DNA of 64,000 nt from Bacillota bacterium (GCA_021324975.1 JAJPIA010000141.1:1-64000); one strand, 5' to 3'. Positions 1-9,085 are shown, numbered from the stretch's first letter. A program made the numbers and translations. The notes: generated by a model from the sequence alone, not told the origin.

Positions 1-408
1 AGCCAGGTCGGCATCAACATGCAGGCCAGGCCGCTCGAGCGCGGCACGCTCGTGCAGGAGCGGATCAAGCCGACGACCCCGGCGTCCGTGCTGGGCACGA
101 CCCTGGCCCCTGATCCTGACTTTCTCTGGTCGCTCACGTTCATCGGCAAGCAGATCCCCCCGGCCGGCCTCAACATCGCGCGCTACACGGGCATCGACCA
201 GCTCTATGACCAGCAGCACACCGCCGCGACGAAGGCCGAGCGGCAGAAGGCGCTCAAGGAGATGCAGCAAAAGGTGGCCACGGACGTGCCGGCGATCGAA
301 TTCTGGCAGCAGAACAGCATCTGGCTGGTCAACGACCGGGTGCAGAACTTCGAGGCGAGCGTGCTGTTCAACGGTGATCCGCTCGATCGGGTGTCGCTCA
401 AGCCCTAA
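1..408 (+). CDS. Peptide-type ABC transporter substrate-binding protein, C-terminal part
   Basis: The reading frame is open to the left edge, so only about the last 135 residues are present. The end has the helix-rich tail of solute-binding protein family 5 (peptide/nickel type), with DQLYDQQHTAATKAERQKAL leading into VATDVPAIEFWQQNSIW, which matches the usual 'lqeil..d.P.ipl.....' close of these proteins. It would bind a peptide or small solute outside the membrane and deliver it to an ABC permease that lies off the window. The downstream PLP enzyme begins 12 bases after the stop and is probably co-transcribed, so the ligand may be an amino acid or peptide. The family assignment is fairly secure; the substrate cannot be read. 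Confidence 0.8.
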   Translation, partial: SQVGINMQARPLERGTLVQERIKPTTPASVLGTTLAPDPDFLWSLTFIGKQIPPAGLNIARYTGIDQLYDQQHTAATKAERQKALKEMQQKVATDVPAIEFWQQNSIWLVNDRVQNFEASVLFNGDPLDRVSLKP

Positions 409-420
409 GAGGAGGCGTCC

Positions 421-1443
421 GTGACGTACAGCTTTGCGGAGCTGGAGCGACGCCTCGCCGAGGTGCCGAGGCTTTCGCTCATCCACCTCCCAACGCCCGT
501 CGACGAGTGGCCGCGCCTTTCGGCCAGGCTCGGTATTCGCGTCCTCGCGAAGCGGGAGGACCTCACGGGGTTCGCGCTCGGCGGCAACAAGGGCCGCATG
601 TTCGAGTACATCCTCGCGGACGCCGTGCGCAAGGGCGCGGATACGCTCATCGCCGGCGCCGCCGCCCAATCGAACTACTGCCGCCAGCTCGCGGCCGCGG
701 GCGCGAAGCTCGGCCTCCGCGTGATCTTGATCCTCCGGAGCGTGCGACAGGCGGTGGACCGCGAGGTGCAGGGCAATCTCCTCCTCGATCTTCTCGCCGG
801 GGCGGAGGTGCGGGTCGTGGACTGCGAGCCCGCCGCACAGTCGGCCCTGCTCGACGCCGAGGCCGACAAGGTTCGCGCGGCGGGCGGCGTCCCGTATGTC
901 CCGCAGCGCGAGAAGTGCCTGGGCGTCGTGGCCTACGTGCACTGCGGCCTCGAGCTCCTGAAGCAGCTCAAGGAGATGGGGAGATCCCCGTCGGCGATCT
1001 ATGTGGCCGCGGCGGGTGAGACGCAGGTCGGGCTGGCCTTGGCCGTGAAGGCGTTGGGGGCCGACCTGCGGGTCGTGGGCGTTGACCCCGGCGCGACGTG
1101 GATCGACGTGCCGGCCCGCATGGCGCAGATGGCGAATCTCACCGCGGAACGTCTCGGCCTGTCGGTGACCCTCGAACCCGGCGAGATCATCAACACGAGC
1201 GCGTACTACGGCGACGGATACGGGTTGCCGACGGCGGCGTCCGTGGAGGCGATCCGGCTGCTGGCCCAAACCGAAGGGGTCTACATCGATCCGGTATACT
1301 CCAGCAAAGCCATGGCCGGCCTCATCGCCGAGTGTGCCGCCGGACGCGTCGCCCCGGGCACGGAGGTCGTGTTCGTGCATACGGGCGGTACGCCCGCGCT
1401 GTTTCACTATCGAGACCAACTGGGGCTGCCGCAGACCGTCTAA
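421..1443 (+). CDS. D-cysteine desulfhydrase / ACC deaminase family PLP enzyme
   Basis: A 340-residue fold-type II PLP enzyme, the usual length for D-cysteine desulfhydrase and 1-aminocyclopropane-1-carboxylate deaminase relatives. The family signature is clear: REDLTGFALGGNKGRMFEY carries the PLP lysine (about K57), AAQSNYCRQLA (81-91) matches the GG.QSNH.RQ substrate loop but with Tyr in place of His, and HTGGTPALF near residue 322 is the cofactor-phosphate region. These enzymes release ammonia from small D-amino acids (pyruvate plus H2S from D-cysteine). The GTG start at 421 has an AGGAGG-like site (agaggaggcgtcc) just upstream. Exact substrate is not decidable, because D-cysteine desulfhydrase and ACC deaminase differ by few residues. 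Confidence 0.85.
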   Translation: MTYSFAELERRLAEVPRLSLIHLPTPVDEWPRLSARLGIRVLAKREDLTGFALGGNKGRMFEYILADAVRKGADTLIAGAAAQSNYCRQLAAAGAKLGLRVILILRSVRQAVDREVQGNLLLDLLAGAEVRVVDCEPAAQSALLDAEADKVRAAGGVPYVPQREKCLGVVAYVHCGLELLKQLKEMGRSPSAIYVAAAGETQVGLALAVKALGADLRVVGVDPGATWIDVPARMAQMANLTAERLGLSVTLEPGEIINTSAYYGDGYGLPTAASVEAIRLLAQTEGVYIDPVYSSKAMAGLIAECAAGRVAPGTEVVFVHTGGTPALFHYRDQLGLPQTV

Positions 1444-1584
1444 ATCGCTACATCTAAATCGCTACATCTGAACCGCCCCGTCGCGGCCCCTCAGCCGCGA
1501 GGGCGCCCCGCGCGGCCGGGGCCCCGAGGTCCGTGCGGACGCGTCGAGGATTAACCGCACCGCGGCGGCCCCCCTGGTTTGCCA

Positions 1585-1611
1585 TGTCAGGAATGTCCAT
1601 ACACCCGCGTC
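1585..1611 (+). promoter_or_regulatory. Promoter-like site S, upstream of the sigma/TPR/Lon-CARF operon
   Basis: TGTCAGGAA (1585-1593), exactly 14 bases, then CGTC (1608-1611). The same motif with the same spacing recurs upstream of the leader elements in the island. GGAA plus CGTC is the usual kind of -35/-10 pair for ECF sigma factors. The site is about 218 bases before the sigma gene start, which suggests autoregulation by the sigma factor it precedes. Confidence 0.7.
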
Positions 1612-1729
1612 AGCAGAGTACCATGACGCTCTTGTGGGCTTTCTCCCGGGTGACTGCGCGCTACGAAAGCAGGGGGCGCCGCTCTCGAGCGCAAAAGATG
1701 GGTCGGGTTCTAGGGATTCTGGGCCCCAT

Positions 1730-1760
1730 GGCGGCGCCGGCGAGGTGCCCCGGCGCCGCC
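1730..1760 (+). other. Perfect inverted repeat in the long 5' leader of the sigma operon
   Basis: GGCGGCGCCGG (1730-1740) pairs with CCGGCGCCGCC (1750-1760) around a 9-base loop, an 11-base-pair GC stem with no following T run. It lies between site S and the first gene of the operon, where no gene is seen (1444-1828). It could be an attenuator or a protein site; only the structure is certain. Confidence 0.5.
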
Positions 1761-1828
1761 GGACGGGCCCGGCATGCGTCCGCCCGGATTCAGGCGGTAC
1801 GCACATGCGCGCGTGACACGGGGTGTGG

Positions 1829-3034
1829 ATGGAGCGATCGGCTCACTCGTATGGCTCCACGGTGCCTGCCGGCGACACCGGCAGGACCGGACCGCACCAT
1901 GCGGATCGAGCCGACGCGCCGCACGTCGGCCCCCCGCGCGCTCATCGGTTCGACCCCGGCGACATCCAAAGCCTGGCCTCGCCGGACCCCGAGACCCGCG
2001 CATCGGCGTGGGAGCGTCTCTACACGGAGGACTATGTCCTCTCCGTATCGACCGGGAGCGCGACGCCTCGAGACACCTGGCAGGACCACGGCTCGTTCGA
2101 ATGGGCCGGGTACGCCGTGAGGGTCGCGCGCGTCCTCGAGCCGAGATTTCGGATCCGGGAGGGGGCGGCATTGCGTCCGATCGGAGACCCGGAGGATTTT
2201 GCGCAGGAAGCATGGCTGCGGCTGGGCGTCCGGGTCCGGAAAGAGCCGCTCGAGCTGCGCCCCCCCGATCTTGTTCGGGGATTTCAAGCGTATCTCGCCA
2301 GGACTGTCCGCAACGTCATCCTCGATGCGCGGCGCAAACTGAAGGGACAGCCGAGCGCGGCGGCGCAGCTTCGGCGGCTCCTCGCCCGATGCACGTCCGA
2401 CGCCGAACGGTACACGTTGCAGTCCGCGGTCGACCTGGCGCGCGAGGGCGAGCGCTGGGACGACGTGGCGGAGATCGCACGGCGTACGGGCCAAACGCAT
2501 GCTACCGTGGCCGAGATCCTGACCCGGGTCACGCGGCTTCGGTCGGCCGTGGGAACCGCGTCACAAACGGCCGGCGGCGACGACCCCCGGCGCACAGCCG
2601 AGGTCCGGCGCGCGCTCTTCGAATATGCCAAGACGTTGTTCCGGGAGGGCACGAAAGCATACTGGGTCGCCAAGGCAGTCCTCGACAGCGATTTGACCGA
2701 AGACGATCTCAAAGGGAAGGGTTCCCTCGACCACGTGAAGCTCATGGATGTTCTGGATCGATTGGGCCAGCCGTGGACCTCACAGGATTCGCGCACCCGC
2801 GCCACCGCGCACCCCGTCCACGCGCCGGGCCTCCCGGAGGCGGGCAAATGCCCGCAGTGCCGCGCGGCGCTCTACCAGCAGGCGTCCAGAGTGCTCCGGG
2901 CGATTCGTGGCCATGCCGACGCGAGGGCCTTGTGGTTGCGCCTGTCACAGGAGCGTACCCTCGCCCAAGAGGCTGCCGCGCGCGACGCCGCGGCACAGGC
3001 ACTAGACTTAGCCGACCCGTGGGAGCCGGAATGA
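1829..3034 (+). CDS. ECF-like RNA polymerase sigma factor
   Basis: A 401-residue protein with sigma-70 family features. Residues about 120-172 resemble ECF region 2: PEDFAQEAWLRL, then GFQAYLARTVRNVILDARRK, which parallels the 'DAEDLVQE.FL' and 'WL..IARN...D..R' of RpoE-type factors. Residues about 211-242 (DDVAEIARRTGQTHATVAEI) could be the region 4 helix-turn-helix. A long C-terminal extension carries a CPQC pair (341-344). ATG 1829 is chosen because GGGG lies about 7 bases upstream; GTG 1823 and GTG 1862 are alternatives. The stop overlaps the TPR gene (ATGA), so the two are translationally coupled. The promoter-like site S upstream matches the six sites in the island, making this the obvious candidate to read them. 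That link is inference. Confidence 0.75.
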   Translation: MERSAHSYGSTVPAGDTGRTGPHHADRADAPHVGPPRAHRFDPGDIQSLASPDPETRASAWERLYTEDYVLSVSTGSATPRDTWQDHGSFEWAGYAVRVARVLEPRFRIREGAALRPIGDPEDFAQEAWLRLGVRVRKEPLELRPPDLVRGFQAYLARTVRNVILDARRKLKGQPSAAAQLRRLLARCTSDAERYTLQSAVDLAREGERWDDVAEIARRTGQTHATVAEILTRVTRLRSAVGTASQTAGGDDPRRTAEVRRALFEYAKTLFREGTKAYWVAKAVLDSDLTEDDLKGKGSLDHVKLMDVLDRLGQPWTSQDSRTRATAHPVHAPGLPEAGKCPQCRAALYQQASRVLRAIRGHADARALWLRLSQERTLAQEAAARDAAAQALDLADPWEPE

Positions 3035-5301
3035 GCCGGGAGCGACGGCGACATGCCAAGCGATCCCGTGCCCGGGGGCCGGCCCAGGACCTCCCGGAGC
3101 GCCAGGCCGAGATCCAGGCCGACATTCATCGGCTCGATAGGGAGCTTGATCGGCCCCGCGCGTCGGATGCGTGGCTCGAGGATGCGGCGCTGGTGGCGAG
3201 CGAACCCATGCTCGGGCATCGGCCACGCGCCGCGGAGCAGGCCGCGCGGCAGCTGGCCGCGATCGCCGCGGTGCGTTCGCTCGACCTCGCCATCGAGGAG
3301 CTCACCGACCGTGTCGCGCTTCCGCTGGCGCGGCGGGCCACGTGGGCCGCGATTGGAGGAGCGGGTGCAGAGGCCCGCAGACGAGTGTTGGATGCGGTGG
3401 CGTCGCAGCCCGACATCGCGGGGAATCCTCTCGTGCGGCAGCACGCGGGCCTCGATCCTTTTGTTCGACCGGACGTGCCCCCGCGGGTGCTCGTGCTCGA
3501 TGAGGGGCTCGCCGCGCCGCTGCTGGAAGACCTCTTGATCGCCCCGGGGCGGCCGGTGGTGGTGCTGTCGGCCAGCGCAGCGGATTGGACGCACCCCGAT
3601 CCGCCGGTCGAGGCCCGCACGGTTCGCCTCCCCGATGACGCGCCGGGCGGGTATGCTCCGGCACCCGCCATCGACGAGATCATGAGTTCGCCCACGCTCT
3701 CCCACGCGTGCGCGCTTGCCGAGTGGGGGATCCCGGCGCCGTTGCGCGTGCTCGCTGTCGCGGCCGGAGACGGGGGGGCGATGGCGCGGTTGGAATCGGG
3801 CGGTTTGTTCGCCGTGCAAGACGCGCCGATCGGCCCCGTCGCGGTGGCGCGGAGCGACCGTTTCCTGAGCGATCTCGGGCGGCGACCGGATTGGCGCGAG
3901 CGCCGTGGCGGATTCTTGGATGCGATCTGCGCCGCGCTCGCGGTCGCCGAGGCGGGAATCGCCGTGGCGCTGTTGCACAAGCTGTTTCTCGCGGGTCAGG
4001 AACGGCTCGGCGCGATGCTCGGGAGCGCAATGGCCGCGCGCCTCATCGGGGACGAACCGACGCGCGTGCCCTCGTGGGCCCGCGTGCTCTGCCGTCTCGG
4101 GCTGGCCGAACTCGTCCGCCCGGCGCTCGAGCGCGCGGTCGCGGAGAACCCTCACGATCGCGTGCTGCGCTGCGAGCGGGCGCGGACGCTCTACGCGCTC
4201 GGCCGGGGACGCGAGGCCTGGGAGGAGACGGAGCAGCTCGTACGGGCGGGTGTCGCGGACGTGCACGTGTGGCGCGTCCGCGCGGAGCTGGAAGAAGCGC
4301 AGGGCCGTTTGGAGGATGCGGACCGGAGCCTCGGGCGCGCGTTGGCCGTTGATCCGGGGAATCCAGCCTTGCTCGTCGCTCGAGGCCGCCTTGCCGTGAG
4401 GCGGCGGATGGGCGACGATGCCGACCGCTATTTCGGGCGTGCACAGGAGGAAGCCCCGGGCGCAGCCACGATTTGGCACGCTTGGGCCGCCGCTCTTTCG
4501 GAGCAGGGGCGGTTTAGCGAAGCGCGGCCGTGCCTGGAGCGCGCCGCCGGTATCGAATGGTGGAACGAGCGGCATCGACCCGAGGGTGCGGCCGCGGCAC
4601 TCTGGGCCGGCGGGGTCGAGGTTGCCGCGGCGCCGGCCATGCCGACCTCGGACGCCCAGGACGACCCTGAAACGATGCGGCTTCGCCCGCAGTTGGCCGT
4701 TGCGCGGGAGGACCCGGCAGATGCGGCCGCGCTGGTGGAGGACGTGATCGCAGCGGCCGACAACCCGGAGGTTCTCGAGAAGGCCGCCGACGTGGCGAGG
4801 CGCGCGGGACGGTTTCACGCCGCCGTGCGCGCGCTGCGCCAGGCGCTCCGGCTCGCCCCGAGACGCGCCGAGCTGCACGCGGCATGGAGTGCTCTGCTGG
4901 GGCAGGTGGGGCGGGTCGTCGAGGTGGGCGCGCCTCGGTCATTCGCGCCTTCGAGCGGGTCAGGGCTGGGCACCGTCTTTGCTGCGGACACGCCGGTGTC
5001 CGCAACTCCCGCGCTGATGTACACCGACCGTGATCTCCGTGTTGCAGTCGTCGAGGCCGCGGAAGGCGACTACGTGGTCGTCGCCGAACGGGCTCGCCGC
5101 CCGGTGGAGGGAGCGCTCGTGACGTTGCTGCAACGTGATCCGTCAGGCCAGTGGCAGCAACGCGCGGCGGGGTTGACGGGGCAGGACGGCGAAGGCCGTG
5201 TCGAGCCGGCGGAGGCCGTCCGCGACGTGACGCGATCGCCGGCGGCCGACTACACATGGCACATCCTGCTCCCGCCCACCGATACAGATGGCCGCGGATG
5301 A
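3031..5301 (+). CDS. TPR-repeat protein, candidate inhibitor or scaffold of the sigma factor
   Basis: A 756-residue protein starting with an ATG that overlaps the sigma-factor stop. The N-terminus (1-30) is very basic, followed by a helical region and an alpha/beta stretch (about 150-310) that I do not recognise. Residues about 360-650 are tetratricopeptide-like repeats, for example LERAVAENPHDRVLRCERAR, LGRALAVDPGNPALLVARGR and LRQALRLAPRRAELHAAWSA. The last 100 residues (from about 655) look like a beta-sandwich (LRVAVVEAAEGDYVVVAERA). Its place between a sigma factor and a Lon-family protease is the place of the anti-sigma CalpT in the CalpL/T/S system, so it may hold the sigma factor until cleaved. 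No sequence similarity to CalpT is claimed. Its end overlaps the next gene by 14 bases. Confidence 0.8.
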   Translation: MSRERRRHAKRSRARGPAQDLPERQAEIQADIHRLDRELDRPRASDAWLEDAALVASEPMLGHRPRAAEQAARQLAAIAAVRSLDLAIEELTDRVALPLARRATWAAIGGAGAEARRRVLDAVASQPDIAGNPLVRQHAGLDPFVRPDVPPRVLVLDEGLAAPLLEDLLIAPGRPVVVLSASAADWTHPDPPVEARTVRLPDDAPGGYAPAPAIDEIMSSPTLSHACALAEWGIPAPLRVLAVAAGDGGAMARLESGGLFAVQDAPIGPVAVARSDRFLSDLGRRPDWRERRGGFLDAICAALAVAEAGIAVALLHKLFLAGQERLGAMLGSAMAARLIGDEPTRVPSWARVLCRLGLAELVRPALERAVAENPHDRVLRCERARTLYALGRGREAWEETEQLVRAGVADVHVWRVRAELEEAQGRLEDADRSLGRALAVDPGNPALLVARGRLAVRRRMGDDADRYFGRAQEEAPGAATIWHAWAAALSEQGRFSEARPCLERAAGIEWWNERHRPEGAAAALWAGGVEVAAAPAMPTSDAQDDPETMRLRPQLAVAREDPADAAALVEDVIAAADNPEVLEKAADVARRAGRFHAAVRALRQALRLAPRRAELHAAWSALLGQVGRVVEVGAPRSFAPSSGSGLGTVFAADTPVSATPALMYTDRDLRVAVVEAAEGDYVVVAERARRPVEGALVTLLQRDPSGQWQQRAAGLTGQDGEGRVEPAEAVRDVTRSPAADYTWHILLPPTDTDGRG

Positions 5302-6787
5302 CGGTGGCCGCTTCCTTCGTGTAATCGAACGCGCTGGGGCGCTGTTTGAAGACGGCGCGCCGGTGGTCGCGGCGCGCACGCTGGTCGGGTGCATGCCGGG
5401 GATGTCCCGGCTCGAGTGCAGGCTGTCCTGCCACGTGCTCCGCGCGGCCGTCCGGCAGGCCGGCCGGTGGACCGACTCCGAGCGCGCGGCCGTCCGTGCC
5501 GAGTTGAACCGGCTGTCTGCCCCGGGCCCGCTTGCCTCGGAGCATCGGACGCTGGTGTCCCTCCTCGATGCAACGCCGCTCCGCAAACCCGGGACGCCCG
5601 TGATCGGCCGCGCGAACGTGCTCGTCACCGCGCGCGACGACGGTGTGGGGCAGTACGGGCGCGTCGTGCATCTCGACGTCTTTGTGCGTCCGGGGGGAGG
5701 GAGCATCCGGTTCGAGCAGGCGAGCGACGACCTGGCCCAATTTCGAGGTTTCTACCAAGGGGTCTTGGCGGCCGAAGAATATCTTCTCCGGCGAACCCGG
5801 GGATCGCTCGCCGCCGCGCTGTACCTTCACGCCGGCTCCGTGCGCGGGCTCATGCCGCTGCTGCGGCGCGGATCGCGGCTGTCCGGGGCGTCACTTGGGC
5901 TGAGCACCGCGATGGCGGCGCTGTCCGCTTTTTTGAATCTCGGGCTTCCGGAGGATGTTGCATTTACTGGCGGCGTCGATCCGCGCGGCCGGGTTGACCC
6001 GGTGGGCGACGTCACCACCAAGCTGCAGGCGGCTCAGGAGCGGGGGGTCGGGCGAGTGTACATCCCGTTGGGCAACGCGGACGCGATCACGGCGCTCGTT
6101 CGCCCGGGCATGAACGTTGTGACCGTCGCGACGATCGACGATGCGGCGTCACAGGCGTGGACGTCCGATGAGATAGAGCGCTCCCTGGATCGGTTGCACA
6201 GGATCGCGCCCAGAGCGTCCGAGACCCCCGCGCTCCACAGCGAGCGCTCCGCGGGGACGCGCCGGGTCCTCCTCAGCTGGGTAGGCAGAGCCGATCCGTT
6301 CGGGGAATACATGGATGCCGCGGCCGGGGACACGTCCGTGGAAGTTGTGGAAGAGGGTCCGCTGCTCACGCTTTGCCGGATTCTCCGACCGGACGCCGTT
6401 ATGCTGTTCCACACGACAGCTCCCGACCGGCGGAACGATTACACGGACCGGGCGGCCGAAGTCGAGCGCGTGATCGGAGAGATGTTGCCGGGAGCGCCGG
6501 TCCACCTTCGACCGCTGCCGGCGGTTCGAGATCCGAGCGATTACGCCCAACTGGTGCCCGCCCTACGCCGGGACGTTTCCGGCATCGTGGCCGCGGCATC
6601 CCGAGAGGCGGATCCCACGGAGTTTGTCGTGAACCTGTCCTCCGGGTCACCCCAGATGGAAACGACCTGGCACCTGCTTAAAGCCTGGCGCGTCATCCCC
6701 GCGCGCCTCTTCCAGGTGCGGGAGGCGCGGTTCGCGGGCGCGGGCGAGGCGCGCGTCCGCGAGGTCGTGCTGCCGTCATACGTGTGA
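5288..6787 (+). CDS. Lon-type Ser-Lys protease fused to an RtcR-like CARF domain
   Basis: A 499-residue fusion. The middle part matches the Lon proteolytic domain: SGASLGLSTAMAALSAFL places the catalytic serine at S202, and TGGVDPRGRVDPVGDVTTKL places lysine at K245. The 43-residue Ser-to-Lys spacing equals that of E. coli Lon (S679/K722), so the dyad appears intact. There is no AAA+ ATPase. Residues about 325-499 form a CARF-like Rossmann domain: an opening strand VLLSWVGRADPF, a DPSDYAQLVPAL helix, and the ligand-loop motif EFVVNLSSGSPQM followed by VIPARLFQ. This order closely matches the CARF domain of RtcR (DPWDFEEVY, HITTGT, PARLLQ). CARF domains bind cyclic oligonucleotides or RNA ends, so the predicted role is a ligand-activated protease in the cytosol. 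It is translationally coupled to the TPR gene. The protease target and ligand are unknown. Confidence 0.85.
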   Translation: MAADDGGRFLRVIERAGALFEDGAPVVAARTLVGCMPGMSRLECRLSCHVLRAAVRQAGRWTDSERAAVRAELNRLSAPGPLASEHRTLVSLLDATPLRKPGTPVIGRANVLVTARDDGVGQYGRVVHLDVFVRPGGGSIRFEQASDDLAQFRGFYQGVLAAEEYLLRRTRGSLAAALYLHAGSVRGLMPLLRRGSRLSGASLGLSTAMAALSAFLNLGLPEDVAFTGGVDPRGRVDPVGDVTTKLQAAQERGVGRVYIPLGNADAITALVRPGMNVVTVATIDDAASQAWTSDEIERSLDRLHRIAPRASETPALHSERSAGTRRVLLSWVGRADPFGEYMDAAAGDTSVEVVEEGPLLTLCRILRPDAVMLFHTTAPDRRNDYTDRAAEVERVIGEMLPGAPVHLRPLPAVRDPSDYAQLVPALRRDVSGIVAAASREADPTEFVVNLSSGSPQMETTWHLLKAWRVIPARLFQVREARFAGAGEARVREVVLPSYV

Positions 6788-6844
6788 GGGGAGGGTAACA
6801 TGCCCGCCGAAGGGCAACAGGCGTAACCGGATTCGGATCAACCC

Positions 6845-6892
6845 AAGATCTTCTTCCTCGCGGGCCTCAGAGATGTCATCAGGGTGAGGTAG
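6845..6892 (+). pseudogene. Short relic resembling the start region of the CSD-HEPN gene
   Basis: Read from 6845, this stretch gives KIFFLAGLRDVIRVR and a stop. The downstream CSD-HEPN protein has [11 protein letters not shown] at residues 78-88, right after its cold-shock domain. The bases agree well too (agatcttcttcctcgcggg against agatcttcgttctcgcggg at 7131). It looks like the remnant of a partial duplication left in the gap before the intact gene. It is short, so chance similarity is not excluded. Confidence 0.35.
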
Positions 6893-6898
6893 AGCGGC

Positions 6899-9085
6899 AT
6901 GCCAGCCGGGACGGTCAAATGGTTCAGCGTGGCAAAAGGATACGGCTTCATCACTCCGCAGGACGGGGGCAACGACATCTTCGTCCACCGCACTGCGATT
7001 CTGGGCGACGGCCACAGGGCGCTCACCATGGGCGACAGGGTCGAGTACGAGATCACAGAGGGGCAAAAGGGCCCGCAGGCGGTGAGCGTCAGGATCGTCC
7101 CGAATGCCATCTCGGAGGAAGTCCAATCAAAGATCTTCGTTCTCGCGGGTGTCAAAGAGCTCGCGCTGCGGGAAGTTCAGAGCGCGCTGGCCCCGATGGT
7201 GTTACAGCAACTCGAAGCGCTGGAGAAAGCCGTCCCGGACGGTGACTGGTGGGCGGCGGGCGTTATTCCCTATCTCACCAAGCAGGATTGGCGAAATATC
7301 AGAAGCGGCGCGCGGCCGGACAATGTCCCGTCCGCTCAGGGCAAAGAGTGGTTCGCAAAGAAGCTGGAAGATGTGGGCTTCTTACTGAGATATCTGAAGA
7401 CGGAGGGGCGGCGGGAGGACGACGACACCCCGAGGCAGGAGTCCGGGCTTTCCGTCTGGTCGATCCTCAGATTTGGCGAGCGGTTCCGGAACCGACGTGG
7501 AGAGCCTCTAAACTTCCCGGGAGAGATCGAGACCCTTCACCAGTTCCGCAACGACATGTCGCACGTCAAGCCCGACAAATGGAGAAGCGACACCGATGAT
7601 GCGATCACCGCGGCGGAGCGGCTCTTTGAGAAGCTCCAGCTGCCCGATCACTTACGGGCCGTCGCCTCCCTGAGGCGGGTGAAACCCATCGTTAGGGGCG
7701 TGATCGAGCGCCTCAAGCCCGATTTGCTCACGCATCCCGGCGCGATCCTCGCTGTGCAACCATATGCCAGCATCGCGGACCTGCGGGATGCCAAGGAGAG
7801 CGGCGAACTCCAGATCTTGGAGGGGGCAACGCAAAGGGTCACGGTCAAGGGGACATTTGCTCCCCGCCTGCTCCTCGACCGTTTCCGCCTGTCGCAGAGA
7901 AAGGACGCGTCCCCGAAAAGACGCTCGGGCGCATGGCGAACCGACCTGCAACGCTGGCTCTTTCGTGGGTTTGAGCACTGGGCCCCGTCGTGGGATGCGC
8001 GAGACGCGGTGTCGGCGCCCGCCGGGGACAAGCCGGAACTGGTCGTGGGCCAACTCGTCGACGACGGCCGCGATGAAGGCGAATCCGTCTGCGTCGTCCT
8101 GCGCGGCTCGCACGCGAGAACGGCGAAGGGCATGCTCCAAAAAGGAATGCCGGACCAGCTCGCTTGTTTCACGGCGGAGCTGACCGGGCGGCTCGCTTAC
8201 CAGATTGAGGTCGCCGAGTTAGAGCAGCTCCGCGGATCCGTCTTCAGCGGCAAGGACTTCTGCATTGTGGTCGACGATAGGGACGGCGGCTTCACACCCA
8301 AGGGAGCACCAGAGTCCTATACCGGGTACCTGTGGAAGTGCATTGCGCCGGAGAAGTGGATCGACGGCAAGCGCTACCTTCACTTCCAGGATGTGATCTT
8401 CGTCTGGGAGCACATCGAATTGACCAACTCCGAATGTGTGAAGTGGGCCCTTGAGAGCATCGACACCAAGTGTGCCTGTTTCGCGAGGAGTGCGGACTAC
8501 GGCGCCTTCAAGCTCCTGGACAAATCGGACGCGATTGTCCATGGCGAGCGAGACCTGCCGTGGCGACTCTATGATCTGCGCGACGAGCCGGCACCGCCGT
8601 CATCGCCGTCGACGGCCGGCGCCCGGTGGATTGTTCCGGGGCAGGGAATCGGCAAGCTCCGGCTCGGCGCGACGATTGACGGCGCGGTCGCCGCGATGGG
8701 CAGGGACGCGGATCATCAGCGTGGGGCGAAGCAGGGCACGATCTACCAGTGGATCTTGAGCGGGCCGGGCGGCGCACCGGAGACGCCATACGTCGCGATC
8801 ATTGTGGACTCCGGGACGGGACGCGTGGACACCGTGGAGATCTGTGGGGCCCCTGAGTTTACGACGCGGGACGGCCATCGAGTTTCCGACAGCGTGGCCG
8901 CGTTCATCGAGGAGTTCGGTCAACCGGCCTCCTCGCGGCAATCCACGACCGAGCAGCTGTGGGAGTTTCGAAACGGCGCCTACGTCGCGACCAAGCCCGA
9001 TTCGGACGTCGTCGCGAAAGTGGGCGTCACCAATCGATCCCAGCAAGGCACCGTGCCGCGAAGTGGCGAGTCCCGCGATGCATGA
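6899..9085 (+). CDS. Cold-shock domain fused to a HEPN domain and a C-terminal OmlA/BLIP-like region
   Basis: A 728-residue fusion. Residues 1-66 are a cold-shock domain with both RNA-binding motifs (KGYGFITP and DIFVH). Residues about 100-250 look like a Swt1-type HEPN domain: [18 protein letters not shown] early and [10 protein letters not shown] with the RNase motif R217-x4-H222. HEPN proteins commonly cut RNA in defence and toxin systems. Residues about 260-590 are not recognised. Residues about 608-705 begin [20 protein letters not shown], a pattern typical of OmlA/BLIP-like domains. The gene follows the Lon-CARF gene by 111 bases with no leader element or site S copy between, so it may be read with that operon. 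Predicted role: an RNA-binding, possibly RNA-cleaving effector. Activity is inferred from one motif. Confidence 0.75.
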   Translation: MPAGTVKWFSVAKGYGFITPQDGGNDIFVHRTAILGDGHRALTMGDRVEYEITEGQKGPQAVSVRIVPNAISEEVQSKIFVLAGVKELALREVQSALAPMVLQQLEALEKAVPDGDWWAAGVIPYLTKQDWRNIRSGARPDNVPSAQGKEWFAKKLEDVGFLLRYLKTEGRREDDDTPRQESGLSVWSILRFGERFRNRRGEPLNFPGEIETLHQFRNDMSHVKPDKWRSDTDDAITAAERLFEKLQLPDHLRAVASLRRVKPIVRGVIERLKPDLLTHPGAILAVQPYASIADLRDAKESGELQILEGATQRVTVKGTFAPRLLLDRFRLSQRKDASPKRRSGAWRTDLQRWLFRGFEHWAPSWDARDAVSAPAGDKPELVVGQLVDDGRDEGESVCVVLRGSHARTAKGMLQKGMPDQLACFTAELTGRLAYQIEVAELEQLRGSVFSGKDFCIVVDDRDGGFTPKGAPESYTGYLWKCIAPEKWIDGKRYLHFQDVIFVWEHIELTNSECVKWALESIDTKCACFARSADYGAFKLLDKSDAIVHGERDLPWRLYDLRDEPAPPSSPSTAGARWIVPGQGIGKLRLGATIDGAVAAMGRDADHQRGAKQGTIYQWILSGPGGAPETPYVAIIVDSGTGRVDTVEICGAPEFTTRDGHRVSDSVAAFIEEFGQPASSRQSTTEQLWEFRNGAYVATKPDSDVVAKVGVTNRSQQGTVPRSGESRDA

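Noticed and set aside
1774-3030. Extension of the TPR frame upstream of 3031
   Set aside because: The stretch is basic and low in sense and lies over the sigma gene in another frame. The ATG at 3031 with ATGA overlap is the natural start.
5893-6022. Lon domain judged inactive because the first Lys of the GGxKEK motif is Thr
   Set aside because: Counting from the catalytic Ser, E. coli K722 is the second Lys of that motif. Here that position is K245, 43 residues after S202, so the dyad is intact.
6034-6550. Minus-strand frames within the Lon-CARF gene
   Set aside because: They have no family signal and overlap a gene with clear domain motifs.
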